From NCBI RefSeq assembly GCF_013373865.1, contig NC_050468.1, positions 12,573,996-12,637,995 on the forward strand: 64,000 nucleotides of DNA, in the 5' to 3' direction. Under the pieces are notes generated by a model, which saw nothing but the letters and a program-made list of their open reading frames with translations, was not told the origin of the DNA and ran no database searches. A program made the translations under genes and the position numbers. Origin of the DNA: Monomorium pharaonis. Its lineage: Eukaryota > Arthropoda > Insecta > Hymenoptera > Formicidae. Positions 1 to 10,500 of this stretch are shown in pieces. Every line of letters starts with the position of its first letter. The stretch's first letter is position 1.

Positions 1-1
1 T

Positions 2-2453
2 ATTAATACTAGCCAAAGGCGGATCTATCAACGAAGTGTATATATTCACGAAGGCTTGTCTCAGGAACTGAAAGGGCAGTTTATTATCACGGAAAAAGGC
101 ATCAACATTCCAGTAAATAAAAAATATACAAAATTTCTCCGTATAATTTTAAAAATTTAAAAATAATTTAAGAAATTTTTGTAAAATTCATAAAAAATTA
201 ATCAGAAGATCTAGCTTGTAAAAAAATCAAAATTTTTCTAGCTTCTAATTACATAATATTCAATGCTAAACAATCATGTAATTGTCGTCATTTGTGTTAT
301 ATTGTTTTTGTGTTTAAATAATGACTGAGAAAGACTAATTGTAAGTAAAGTCCAAGCGTCTCGTTTCTTGTTACTATAAAAAAATGATCTATTTATTTGT
401 TTTAAATATTATTTTATATATGCATTGCCTTGATGAAAAAATTTCCACGATGTTACGGATCTTAATAAATTTTTAATTAAGTTTTAATAATATTATTAAA
501 TGTTACATTTATTTTAATCAATTTTATCAAAATTTATTAAAAATCTATTGAGTCTTAATAAAATGTCACTAATTTATCACATAGAGTATGTGCAATTTTT
601 CATTATAATTTTATCCAAAATTCATTATAATTTCAATAAAATTTTCTCATTTTTTAAATTAAATAGTATTAATAATTTTTTGTTAAAATACTATATTTTT
701 ATTAAATTCTCATTAAAATCTTTGAAATACTTGTTTTTCATTAAAGCAAAAAATCTTTGTAATAAAATATAATTAAAATTTTATTGTATATTTATAATAT
801 CAAGTTCATAAAAACTCCATTCAAATTCTACTAGGATGACCTTGCTTTTCATATAAAATTCAAAATTTTATCTTTAGGAACAACATGTAAAAGTGTTGAA
901 AAAACCTCAGCCGTTTTATAAAGCTGTAACAATTCGATGTTTTATACATAACACGGAAGATACATGTCTGAAAATTAATCTAATAAAAGAATTAACAAGC
1001 GCACCGCCAAAAGAAATATGTATCGTAGAAAATAAGAGAATGACGACATTCGAGAAAGAAGATATGAATCGGTCATCGTTTATCATACAAGGTCTATTAT
1101 GGTACAAAATTTAATTTCCATATTGTAATAATAATCATACATATAAGATAAATCCAGATAAATTTGTAAAATAAACATTTTTAATAGTTTAATAAACCAT
1201 TATTACATTTTAGGGAAATAGTCAATAGTGAATTATTCAAAGACATAATGCAAGATATTTTACGGGAAAAATCCAATTTATTTTACTCGCAATTTAAGAT
1301 GAGTTTGTACGAAAGAAACAGGTTGATACGGAGATCGTATATTTCGTCGCCACGAGCGTTAATTAATTGTATACTTGAGGAGGTAGAATCTTATTTCCAA
1401 TTCGATATTTATTAAAGAAGTAGAATTAACTGGAAAAATACAGTGGATGGAAAAAAACAGTAATAAATTTCGATTTATACTGTCCTCGAACTTTGTGCAA
1501 TAGAATAACAAACAAAAATTACTAATACTAAAAATTACTAATACTAACACTAAAATATATTTATATGACTTTATTTGCAAAAAGATATTTTTGCTTTAAT
1601 TGATTAAACAACATTAATCACTATAGTTTAAAGAATAATAAAATCAATCAATAACAACGAGATTAATAGAGATATTAACAAAATTTTATAATAACAAGAT
1701 CTTTTTAATTTTAAATCAATATATAAATTTTTTTCTTTAATCAAAAATTTTAGAGATATAAATATTAATAAATTTTATATTAATTTTTAGTTTAATTTAA
1801 AAAACATGCACGTAATAGTATCAGAATTAAAAATTTTAAACATTAATTTTTCGACTGATAAATTTTTTAAACATTAATGAAGTAGAAGACCTTATACAAT
1901 CTGCATCAGATCTTAGCGATAAATATTAAATAATATAGATCTTTTTTTCAACATTTTGCAACAAAAAACCTAATTTATTTGTTAATCTATTACAGATTAA
2001 ATTTCTAATTTATTACAAATTTTATTTCGGATAAAGCTAAAATTTGGTTAAGCAAAAACTCTCTCAATTGACTCATTCAAAATTCAACTAACAACATTGT
2101 TTCATTGTTTTTCAATCTTGATTAATTGCTAATCGATTTTATTTTGCAGATGTTATTTATCATAATGCATGAAGAATTCGCTTTAAAAACTGCACATTTA
2201 GTTCAACATACGGATGTCAGACATACGAATTATTTAAACATGATACCTAGCGTCAGCAGAAAAAAGACAATCAGACGAGGTAATATATTAAATATATTAC
2301 AAAATACATTTTATTCTAAAAAAATAGTTAATTTTATTTATGCTACCTGTTTTAGAAACAAGATTGTTACATCAAGATAAATATCGCTCTATGATACCAG
2401 AATTCGTACCCTCATCCAGAATATCCTTTGCCAAGGCAAACAATAATACATAA
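2..2453 (+). CDS. 3' part of an unrecognised multi-exon gene (partial)
   Basis: I do not recognise this protein. Five exons join with consistent phase: 2-112 (open to the window edge), 878-1101, 1214-1382, 2150-2279 and 2356-2453 (stop TAA). Together they give 243 visible residues. All introns are GT-AG (112|gtaaat, 1101|gtacaa, 1382|gtagaa, 2279|gtaata). Joining codons across the junctions keeps one frame open, for example TG|G gives Trp at 1101/1214. The protein is rich in Lys, Arg, Ile and Leu, with no signal peptide or membrane segment in the visible part. It has a basic patch (SRKKTIRR) before the last exon and a polar tail ending NNNT. The stop lies nine bases from the METTL1 stop on the other strand. 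The true start lies left of the window. The exon structure is well supported; the function is unknown. Confidence 0.7.
113..877 (+). other. Intron of the unrecognised gene
   Basis: A very AT-rich stretch between donor gtaaat at 113 and acceptor atctttag ending at 877. The 74-aa open frame at 548-772 is low-complexity Phe/Ile/Lys/Asn and is not credible as coding. Confidence 0.6.
1383..2149 (+). other. Intron of the unrecognised gene
   Basis: AT-rich intron between the GAG|gtagaa donor and the ttttgcag acceptor. If the donor were skipped, the frame would run on to a TAA at about 1,413 and give a shorter C-terminus. I see no other feature in it. Confidence 0.55.
2334..2339 (-). terminator. Candidate METTL1 poly(A) signal
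   Basis: TTTATT on the plus strand reads AATAAA on the minus strand. It lies 124 bases past the METTL1 stop and inside the last intron (2280-2355) of the convergent plus-strand gene. Its position fits, but use is inferred. Confidence 0.4.
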
Positions 2454-2462
2454 TTACTACTG

Positions 2463-4136
2463 TTAGCTATTCGTTGCGATATAAGGATCTGCGATCCTCC
2501 TAAACACGGCCAGAAACTTATCTCCTTTGTTCCTGGTAACTTTCTTACCTTCTTCAGTGCTTTCATATAACTTTTCCACTACAGGATCCGCCGCCTGCGT
2601 TGACAAAATTTGTAAAAATGTGACAAAAACTTTGTCAGTTTCACCATATCGTGTAACAAAAAAAAGAAATAAACAATTGTACGTACCAAATCTTGCTTGG
2701 TAACTTCTTCAAATAATGGATGCTGTTGAAAATGTTGAACTATCCATTTATGTAGATCTTCCACGTCCGTTACAGTGTATACAACAGCCTATGTAACAAA
2801 AATTTTTAAAAATAATTTCTAGAATTAAACGGGTGTTCTGCTTTGTTGAATTAAAAAAAACTTATTTTTAAGAATTTTTTCAGGGAATTCTTTTGAATAC
2901 TATTTTATTTTATGTTTATCTGTGAAAAAATGTGTCGTTATTTTATCAATTTTTTAATTTATAATATTAATAATATCGTAGTTCGTTAAACTTATATAAA
3001 TTTAGAAAGTTTTTGTTTTTTTTTTGTATTTTTAATTAGTTTCACTTATGCAAAAACAGGTCCAGATCTACAGGTCTCCAATTTAACACTATTTATACAT
3101 TAGATAATTTGTGATAATAAAAAATACTATCATAAACTATAAAAATTAACAAATATTTCCTTAGAGAAAAAAAATTACTCCAAATTGCTTCAAATTTTTC
3201 TCTTAAAAAATTCTTGAAAACTGTCCTTTTTAGATTCAACAAAGTATAGCCTGGTATTGCCTTCTTAGATCTGTTTGCACCAACGTATCTCAACTTTAAA
3301 CTCAGTTACTTTCTATCTTTTCCTAGTTCTTATAATTAAAAAAACATGCAAACAGGCATATACAAATAATACTTACTCCTTCGGCTAGAACATAAGCGTA
3401 TTCAGCTAATAGAGACTTGTTAATTATCCTCCATTTATGTTTTGACTTTTTGAAATGTGGATCTGGATACAGGAAAAACATCTTCTTTAACTACACAAAT
3501 TAAAAGTATGGATTAATGCATAGAGATCGTTTTACTCTTTTATACAAATTGCAATGAACAACCAAGACTTTTTCCATTTACCTGTCCTTTGTAGAAATAA
3601 TTTGGCAGATACTTCATGGCATTTGTTCTCAGGCAAGCAATGTTCTGGTATCGGCCGGGATTTTGCGATCGTAGAGCGGCGATACGATCCATAACATAAT
3701 CCGATACTTTTACTCTGATCTCCATCCCAAGTATCAGATTATCAGGGAACATTGAAGACAAGGTAACTGAAGATTAATTTGTTGATTGCTTCAATATTCC
3801 AGCGATATGTACAGAAAAAAAGAATAAAGTTTTTTTACCCAGTAACCCTCCATAGCCACAACCAATGTCTGCAAAATCTACATGTTTCTGCACTTCTTTC
3901 AACGTTTCCTCAGTGTTGCTCTGAAAATACTGCGGATATAAGGTGCTCCAATCCATTAGCTCAGGTTTTATCGGACTGCAATGTGAGATAACAAATGATA
4001 ACAAATAACAATTATTTTCTACTTTTGAGGAAAAACTTAAAAAAATTTACTATTCAATGCAGTGATCGGCTATGGGATTTGAATGTGCGCGTTGTCTATA
4101 ATACTTCTTTTGTGGTAATGCCAGTGTTTTCGACAT
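2463..4136 (-). CDS. METTL1: tRNA (guanine-N7)-methyltransferase, METTL1 orthologue
   Basis: This is the catalytic subunit that, in the known family, makes m7G at position 46 of tRNA with a WD-repeat partner (WDR4/Wuho). Six exons on the minus strand: 4136-4051, 3975-3839, 3766-3582, 3490-3377, 2788-2687 and 2594-2463, totalling 756 nt including TAA, or 251 aa. That is close to the usual 250-280. The start ATG at 4136 leads into KKYYRQRAHSNP, a hallmark of the family N-terminus. Exon 2 carries the SAM-binding loop ADIGCGYGGLL. Exon 3 has EIRVKVSDYV and NIACLRTNAMKYLPN. Exon 4 has the FLYPDPHFK motif with the expected catalytic Asp, then KHKWRII. Exon 5 has YTVTDVEDLHKW and HPLFEEV. Exon 6 has STEEGKKV. 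All introns are GT-AG. Nothing is missing, so the gene looks functional. Confidence 0.96.
2668..2673 (+). terminator. Candidate poly(A) signal of the upstream plus-strand gene
   Basis: AATAAA lies 215 bases after the stop at 2453, within METTL1 intron 5 (2595-2686). If used, the plus-strand transcript runs antisense through METTL1 exon 6. Confidence 0.4.
2789..3376 (-). other. METTL1 intron 4
   Basis: AT-rich intron between the exon ending in GGA|gtaagt (3377) and the exon starting after catag (2788). Nothing else is recognisable in it. Confidence 0.7.
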
Positions 4137-4599
4137 GGTTACAACAGTACTAGATATTTATTAAGCCAATAAAAACTGCAGAATATCTATTTGCTGTCTT
4201 CGTCGATGCAAAACGTCAGAAATCTGAATGTACTTCTGAAAGTTTAAGTATCAATCAGTAAAACACATCTCTCTTTTAATTACCTTTGTTCCTGCAAAAT
4301 AAATTACATTCCAGTACTTCGAAAAGAAGAAAGGAAAAAGATAGAAAAATTTATAGACGTGCAATTAAAAAAAGACATATATTTTCAATATTTAGGAAAT
4401 GAGAATACATGTACACTTTGCAAGAAAAGATAGGAGAGAAAACCGTAGAAGGCGCGGCTTAATTAAAAGAACACAAAAACTCCACAAATACGCTATTTTT
4501 ACTTGTATGGAATCACTGTTAGTAAAAGCTGAATCGATGTATGTATGTACATACTTTCAAAATTATTTATATTACATATACGTTTAAAATGCAAAGAAA

Positions 4600-5170
4600 G
4601 TGATATTGAGTGGTATGGCGCACGTGCGCGCGGGACGATCAGCTGATCACAAGCGAGCGCACCGGCTGCGCCGTCTGGTAGACGACAGCGGCGCTAGCGG
4701 CGCGCCGAGAGAAAGATGTGTATGTAGGTATGTACGGCGAGAAGTCTTCTCGCGCATGATACCGTGCGTATGGCGTAGGACTTTCCTTTGTTATTATTGA
4801 GCCGTGTTGTCGTTGCCGTCTTCCTCCATCGCCGTCGCCGCTGCCGCGGCCTTGCGACGTCAGTGAGAAAAAACATGTAATCGCGAGCGGGAATCGCGAC
4901 TGGATTATGTAATAACGCGCGACGCGACTCGACGCCGGCTGGCGTACACACACCCCGGGGAAATCCCTCCGCCCCCAGGTGAGGTTAGGGAACGTTAGCC
5001 GTTATCCTGCGACGTTGCTTCCTTTGTGCCTGCCGACTAGGCGCCGCGCGATGACTCAAGGGCTCGTATACTTGCGCCATCCTACGCAAACGCATCCCCT
5101 GTCCGCGTACGGGCTTCGTGTCAGGCTCATTGTTAGATAAGAAACGGGTCGTAAGTGACTGCGTCGTTAC
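4600..5170 (+). promoter_or_regulatory. CpG-rich candidate promoter and non-coding first exon
   Basis: An abrupt rise in G+C and CpG separates METTL1 (minus strand, start at 4,136) from the long plus-strand gene region. It holds an E-box-like CACGTG near 4,621, a perfect 12-base palindrome GATCAGCTGATC at about 4,638-4,649, and GC boxes. A strong splice donor CAG|GTGAGG follows base 4,978. No long conserved open frame crosses that donor, since stops occur in the frames I read. The likely reading is a 5' UTR exon ending at 4,978 with a promoter upstream, possibly bidirectional with METTL1. Assigning it to KIDINS220 is inference. I see no clear TATA box. Confidence 0.45.
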
Positions 5171-5263
5171 GGAGATAGGAAATGGTGGTGGTGTCCGATG
5201 ACACTGTCATATTTCTGGTTGAGAAGTGAGCATTGAGGTTGCATTAATGTGTTACGTTATTTA

Positions 5264-5359
5264 GGCGTTCCAAAATTCACTGCCAGTACTGAAAGTCTAT
5301 AATTCATGTTACGTGTATTATATATTTTTAGTACTGGCAATAAATTTCGGAACGCAGCC
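5264..5359. mobile_element. Palindromic MITE, copy 1 (TTA-flanked)
   Basis: The whole 96 bp is nearly an inverted repeat. The right end reads GGAACGCAGCC and the left end GGCGTTCC has lost three bases (TGC). Inner arms carry CAGTACTGAAA and its complement. It is flanked by TTA on both sides (5,261-5,263 and 5,360-5,362), as expected of a 3-bp target duplication of PIF/Harbinger type. Related copies lie at 13,049 and 40,760. Confidence 0.75.
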
Positions 5360-5439
5360 TTAATTAACAATTAATGAAGGATTTGAGTAAATTAATAATT
5401 ATTTTGTCAACTGGGTGAATTCACTGTGTGAATTCTTTT

Positions 5440-5676
5440 TTAATTCTGGAATGCTATTTGTATTTTTCTTACGTTAACACTACTCTGGATGATGAAACTC
5501 CATCAATGAGATTAAGAATCTTCACTTTTTTCGCCTTGTACATGCCATATCACAAGATATATAAAATAACTTATTGATGAAAAAAGTCTTATTAGATCTT
5601 AAGGTATGAAAACTTTTAATAAAACTTGAATGTGTAGTTGAATGAAAATTCATTCACAGTAGCATTCCAGGATTAA
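5440..5676. mobile_element. TTAA-flanked MITE, CTGGARTGCTA family
   Basis: TTAA occurs at both ends (5,440-5,443 and 5,673-5,676). Terminal inverted repeats are TTCTGGAATGCTA on the left and, as reverse complement, TCCTGGAATGCTACTG on the right. The same ends occur at 14,473-14,742. The interior is AT-rich and non-coding. A TTAA target fits a piggyBac-like non-autonomous element. Confidence 0.6.
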
Positions 5677-6500
5677 CATTAGATTAGGGATTTAAGTAAA
5701 CTAATCATTTTTTTACTACCAGTTTGATATGAATTTTTTTTAACTTTGGTTATTCATTTTTCCTACATTAATACTATACTAAAACAAAAGGTATTTGTGA
5801 CTATAACTGCATGGTAAAATAATAATAGTAATAATGGTTAACGCAACTTTTATAATGGTTCCAATATTAGTAATAATAATATGCTTATAGTTCTACCAAC
5901 TGTGAAAACATTTTACTATAAATTATAGAATTTTGATATTAATATAATAATATAGTAATATAATAATATTGATATTAATATAGTAAGATATTGAGATATG
6001 GATTGTACAAAAAAACTTATATAGATAAAATATAATCCTATATAAAATATGTAATCATAAATGCAATCATAATTGTAATGAATATAACTATTTTAAACAT
6101 TTGCTTAATATTTATGTAATAATAATAATAATAATTATTGCTATAATTTGAACAGTTAAAATTATAAATATATAGTAAGTATTAAGAATGACTATAAATT
6201 ATATTTAAATTATAACCATTTTTTTCTCTTAGTGTGCTTTGGGTATTAAAAACTGACCTAATACTATTTTAATGTTAAATATAATTGATAAAATTTATTA
6301 AATATAATAAAATTATATTAAATGTTAAATGTATGAGTCTTATTTTAAGCTTTTAAAATTTTAATAGATATTACACTAAATTAAAGTGATTTATTTACAG
6401 TAGCATTATAGAGTTAATTAATTAAGAATTTAAATAAATCAGTAATTGATTTATTAACTCAGTGCGAATTTTTTTTAATAAACAGGGAAAAAGATAAGGA
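5677..6500. repeat. Degenerate tandem copies of MITE-end sequence
   Basis: The block beginning GATTTRAGTAAAYTAATC with a following GAATTTTTTTT tract is present near 5,380 and again near 5,690. A third diverged version starts near 6,425, just after another CAGTAGCATT end at about 6,400. This looks like repeated insertion or duplication of the same element family. The rest is AT-rich filler. Confidence 0.4.
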
Positions 6501-6659
6501 TAGAAGAAGAAAAGAACACAAAGAAATGTTACTTTAAGCAGAGAAACGCAATAAAATTTCTAAATTATAAACTTTAATATTAATCTAGTGTTGTAAATTA
6601 TAGAAGTAGGATACTATGTAAGCTTATAATATTTTGCTCATCTATTTCTGGTTTTTCAG

Positions 6660-6729
6660 ATTCATAAGAAAAAATTTATTATTCATGACGACATTGGATC
6701 TTTCAAGCCAGCGATTTTTCATTTAGTTG
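6660..6729 (+). other. Candidate internal (probably 5' UTR) exon
   Basis: A 70-nt block is bracketed by a textbook acceptor (ctggtttttcag ending at 6,659) and a strong donor (TTG|GTAAGT at 6,730), and is less AT-rich than its surroundings. One frame is open throughout. It also contains a short ATG frame (MTTLDLSSQRFFI, stop). If spliced to the CAG|GTGAGG donor at 4,978, the open frame meets stops upstream with no ATG, so a non-coding leader exon is most likely. Membership in the KIDINS220 transcript is inference. Confidence 0.4.
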
Positions 6730-8460
6730 GTAAGTCATCATCTTGCTTTTTTATCGCTCGACTAATGAGCACATTAATTCAGTAACACGCATACAAAAAG
6801 AAGTAATATTTTAACGGTTAATTATAATTATAAATGTGCATAAAAATTCTAAACGCGATAAAGAATTCTTTTTTTAGATCTACCAATTAAAATTAATTAA
6901 GAGCTTTATTTATGTTCACAAGCAATCTAAATTGCATGTTTTGACTCTTTATTGTTCTTGTTTGACAAATATTTTCAAAATCTTTAAGAAAAGTTATATG
7001 AAATAGAATAAAGAAAATAATCGTATAAATGTACTTTAGAAGTTGTAAATAAAAAGTCAGAAAGTTTCAAAGTCAACTTTTATGTCATGTATGTCTGTAC
7101 AAAAAAATCAAATATTTACCTCATATGAGAGCAGTGGAGGATTAATTATCAACTTTGTTATTACGGTTTTAAATTTTTATTCTAATACGAAAAGTTCTGA
7201 GAAATTGCATAGGAAAAAAAGAAAGTGAAGTTTGATGCACTAAATAATAATACAGGCTTGCAAAATCGAGGGTCAAAAACTTTTATAACAATTTTTACTG
7301 TTTTTAATATACTTTTGCTTGTTAAACATGAATTTTTATCCAAATTTTACTATTTTTCTATTGCGTCATAATTTTAAAAAGAACTGATTTTTATGTCATT
7401 TTTTTCAAAATTGTAACGTAATAGCCTAATAGCGAAATTTAGACAAATTTATATTTATTAAGTAAAAATATATTAAAACATTTAAAACGAAAAAATTATC
7501 ACGACTTTTAATTTTGTAGACTTTATAATTATCACAAATATTTATTATAAATTAAAATATCACGTAACTAGTTTGACAAGATAGTTAATCAAATGATTCT
7601 TTGTGAGTGTATGTTTGTTGATAATTGATATTTACATACTTTACTATATGGTATTATTAAATAGAAACTTGATTGGATTTAATAATTGTGTTTAAAAAAA
7701 CAACCTATCTACATAAAATTAGTGTTTACTTAACTCGCGCTTCGTCTACGTGGTCTCGCGTATTATACGATATATCGATTGCATAAATGGAATGTAGATA
7801 AATTCTAAGGAAATTGCATAACGTGATTGGTATTTTCCAAACGACGAAACGAATCAATGAGAATGATTATATACCAGCAGATATGTGCGAATATTTCACG
7901 TTGATTGATTGATATATACCGCTTGCGAAATATCGAGTTTTTCCTTAAGAGTTCTTCCTGCACAAACATACTATAAAAAAAACTAAAGTGATACTAAGGA
8001 AACTGGTCACTAGGAAAATCAAAAGTCATTTGCAAAATCAGTATGTGCAAATAGGCAGAGAGTTAATGATTTCCAATGTCTGGCATTTAATGTCTAACAA
8101 AACCGCACAAACGTAATAAAACAGAATGGTTTAATTAAAAGAATTGCTAAAAAGCTTATCATAACAAATTTGTTGTATATACAGATAAAATATATTATTG
8201 TAGAAATGAATTTTTTTTAGATATTTTTCTACTATTATAAGACATTTTTCTAACGTGAAAATATACTTTTTGCGCTTGTTACTATTGTTAAAAATTCTTC
8301 ACTTGAATGTTAAACTTTTTTATCGTAAAATAAACTGTAAAAATACTTAAAAAATTACTTCGCTTCTCCTGAACGAGACATCACTCGTCTAACACTTGAG
8401 ATCGCGGGATATAATTGTACGCAATCGTTTGCGTTCGCGTTTGGAGCATAATTTGAGAAC
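6730..8460 (+). other. AT-rich non-coding stretch
   Basis: Intron-like sequence with long A/T runs. I see no exon, RNA gene or clear repeat, apart from a less AT-rich patch near 7,730-7,800. Confidence 0.5.
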
Positions 8461-8610
8461 CACTGGTTCATGCGAACCTCGCGTGCCGAATACGGGCAAA
8501 GCTTGCCGCGACCGATCGTATGTAAATGTATACATCGGGTGATGGCTCTAGTTACTCGTCGAAATCATCATCGAATTGGTAATATACAAATCTGTCTGCC
8601 GCGAAGAGGA

Positions 8611-8715
8611 ATGTCACACGAAGATGACTCGATATTCAGATCTAAGATTACGTCTCCAAAATGGAATATGTCTTGGGATCCTAGGTCGTGGTTCAACTCT
8701 GCAGATTCCGATTTG
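8611..8715 (+). CDS. Candidate alternative first coding exon (35 aa)
   Basis: In a GC-balanced patch (8,360-8,820), ATG at 8,611 (context GAGGAATGT) opens a frame of 35 codons starting MSHEDDSIFRSK and ending NSADSDL. It closes at a donor TTG|GTAAAT at 8,716, exactly in phase 0. That phase matches the acceptor at 42,238 (and the one at 36,831), so it could be an alternative N-terminus. The frame also extends upstream to 8,470. I recognise no domain, and chance is not excluded. Confidence 0.3.
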
Positions 8716-8819
8716 GTAAATAGCTTCGATTTTTTTTTTCAAACGGTTACAAGTGGTGAAATACATCAGGCTGACAGTACGTATGCTCTATTTCAAGAGA
8801 AAGAACTGTGAGCGAGTTG

Positions 8820-9900
8820 AAAATTCCCTTAATAATTTCGGAGAGAATGTGAAATTAATTTTCTCAACGAGAAAAACAACGTATTCTTCCTCATACCCCT
8901 GTGTGTTAGAGAGAGGTAGATAAATTGAGCATAAACTCGATTATCCGGCTAACTCCAATAATGGATTGTACATATTTCATATATCGCATGTACAGGATTG
9001 CTGATACTATTGTTGTCAATTAATTTTCTCCCAATATGTGATATTTCTTTAGGTATAACAGATATTATTATGCTGTTCCACACGTGACAAATAAATTTGT
9101 GACAAGTTTTGATCTATAATATCTTTGATTATCTTAATGATGATACTTTATCTATCTTAATAATAATATAATAATTTCTCTGCAACGAAAAGGGCTTACA
9201 TGTCTGTTCTTTTCTTTATTTAAAAATTGTTCACGTTTTTCATAGAAACTTTGTAAAACGCGAAAGTAATTAATCATTTTTAACTTATAGTTTATTTTAT
9301 TTTATTTTTAACTTTTCTTTGTATACGCAGAAATTACGAGAAGTTTGTATTGGTATTATATCAATACTATTCTGTATTGATATAATAATCTTCGCCTTTG
9401 TATTCTCTTTCTTTCTTTATTTCTTTTTTTCTTTCTTTCTTTATTCGGGCAATGAATTTTTGTTTCGTAAACGCGGCTGGCAGACGTTTTCATCGCCCTA
9501 ACTTTTATACCGTTATCCATTCTCGCCATAAATACACAGTTGCAACATTGTTCATCGACATTTGTTTAGTCTGGCACAGCTGATGCATTTAGCAATCAGT
9601 TATTCATACTTCTGGTCAACCTATACAACTTTCGAATTGTTAGTTATTCTGTATATATATACGTATATACGAACAATAAAATGAACAAAATATGTTTCGA
9701 AAACTTTGTATAATCTTGGAATGAAACACCTTCGGAATAAAACAATTAATGATGCCAAATGACGATATTTTAAAAATATTCTACGGACGAGATACTGAAA
9801 TAGTTAGAAATGGAATAATTATTGATGTATAATGTTTTATTGTAAAGTTTATGCGTAAACTTTACTGAAAGAAAGTTTGGGTTTTTTTATTGAATTACCA
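8820..9900 (+). other. Non-coding stretch with T-rich low complexity
   Basis: AT-rich sequence with a TTTC-type pyrimidine tract at about 9,405-9,445. The two small open frames across it are low-complexity Phe/Ser strings and not credible. Confidence 0.5.

Positions 9901-9901
<1 letters not shown>

Positions 9902-9970
<69 letters not shown>
9902..9970. repeat. (CA)n microsatellite
   Basis: An uninterrupted CA dinucleotide run of about 69 bases. Confidence 0.97.
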
Positions 9971-9973
<3 letters not shown>

Positions 9974-10500
9974 GCACGAAAAATCTCAATATTTATTAAT
10001 AAAATATAAAATAAAAATTACCATATTTAGTAATAAAATACAAACCAAACATATTCTAACTCTTGATAACATTTGATGGCAGTTTGACATCGTTTGTCGC
10101 TATGTAACTTTTTTTGTTATATACATATAATATCCGCGCATCGAACTGTCATTAAGGGCAAGAGCACAAAGACAATTTTTTGCATAAGAGAGTCAATCAG
10201 AATTTTTTATTTTCCATTTTAGGATAGAAATGAGGGTCTCTGATCGGTTAAATTTCTTATGCGTTATGCAAAAATCTGTCCTCCCATTTTAAAAGGTACA
10301 GAATAAGTCTACTATGATTTTTCCATGTAAATATCGTTAGCATATACCTGTACGAAATACCTGTAATGATTATTGTTAGATATGACTCTTATTGTGCTGA
10401 TGTTGAACGCAATCTCATTTCAATGTTTATTCAATAATCTCTACGAATATAAATATTCCAAGCAGAGTGCTACACGGAGATAATAAAATAATAATTATTA
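9971..10500 (+). other. AT-rich non-coding stretch
   Basis: No exon or repeat structure is seen. Confidence 0.45.

Noticed and set aside
1092..1101. Alternative donor CAAG|GTCTAT at 1,092 in the unrecognised gene
   Set aside because: Joining it to the acceptor at 1,214 gives a stop two codons later. The donor at 1,102 restores an open frame.
4639..4953. 104-aa and 85-aa minus frames in the CpG island
   Set aside because: Both overlap in different frames in GC-rich DNA, and the Arg/Gly/Asp repeats come from CCGTCGC-type runs. It is promoter-like sequence.
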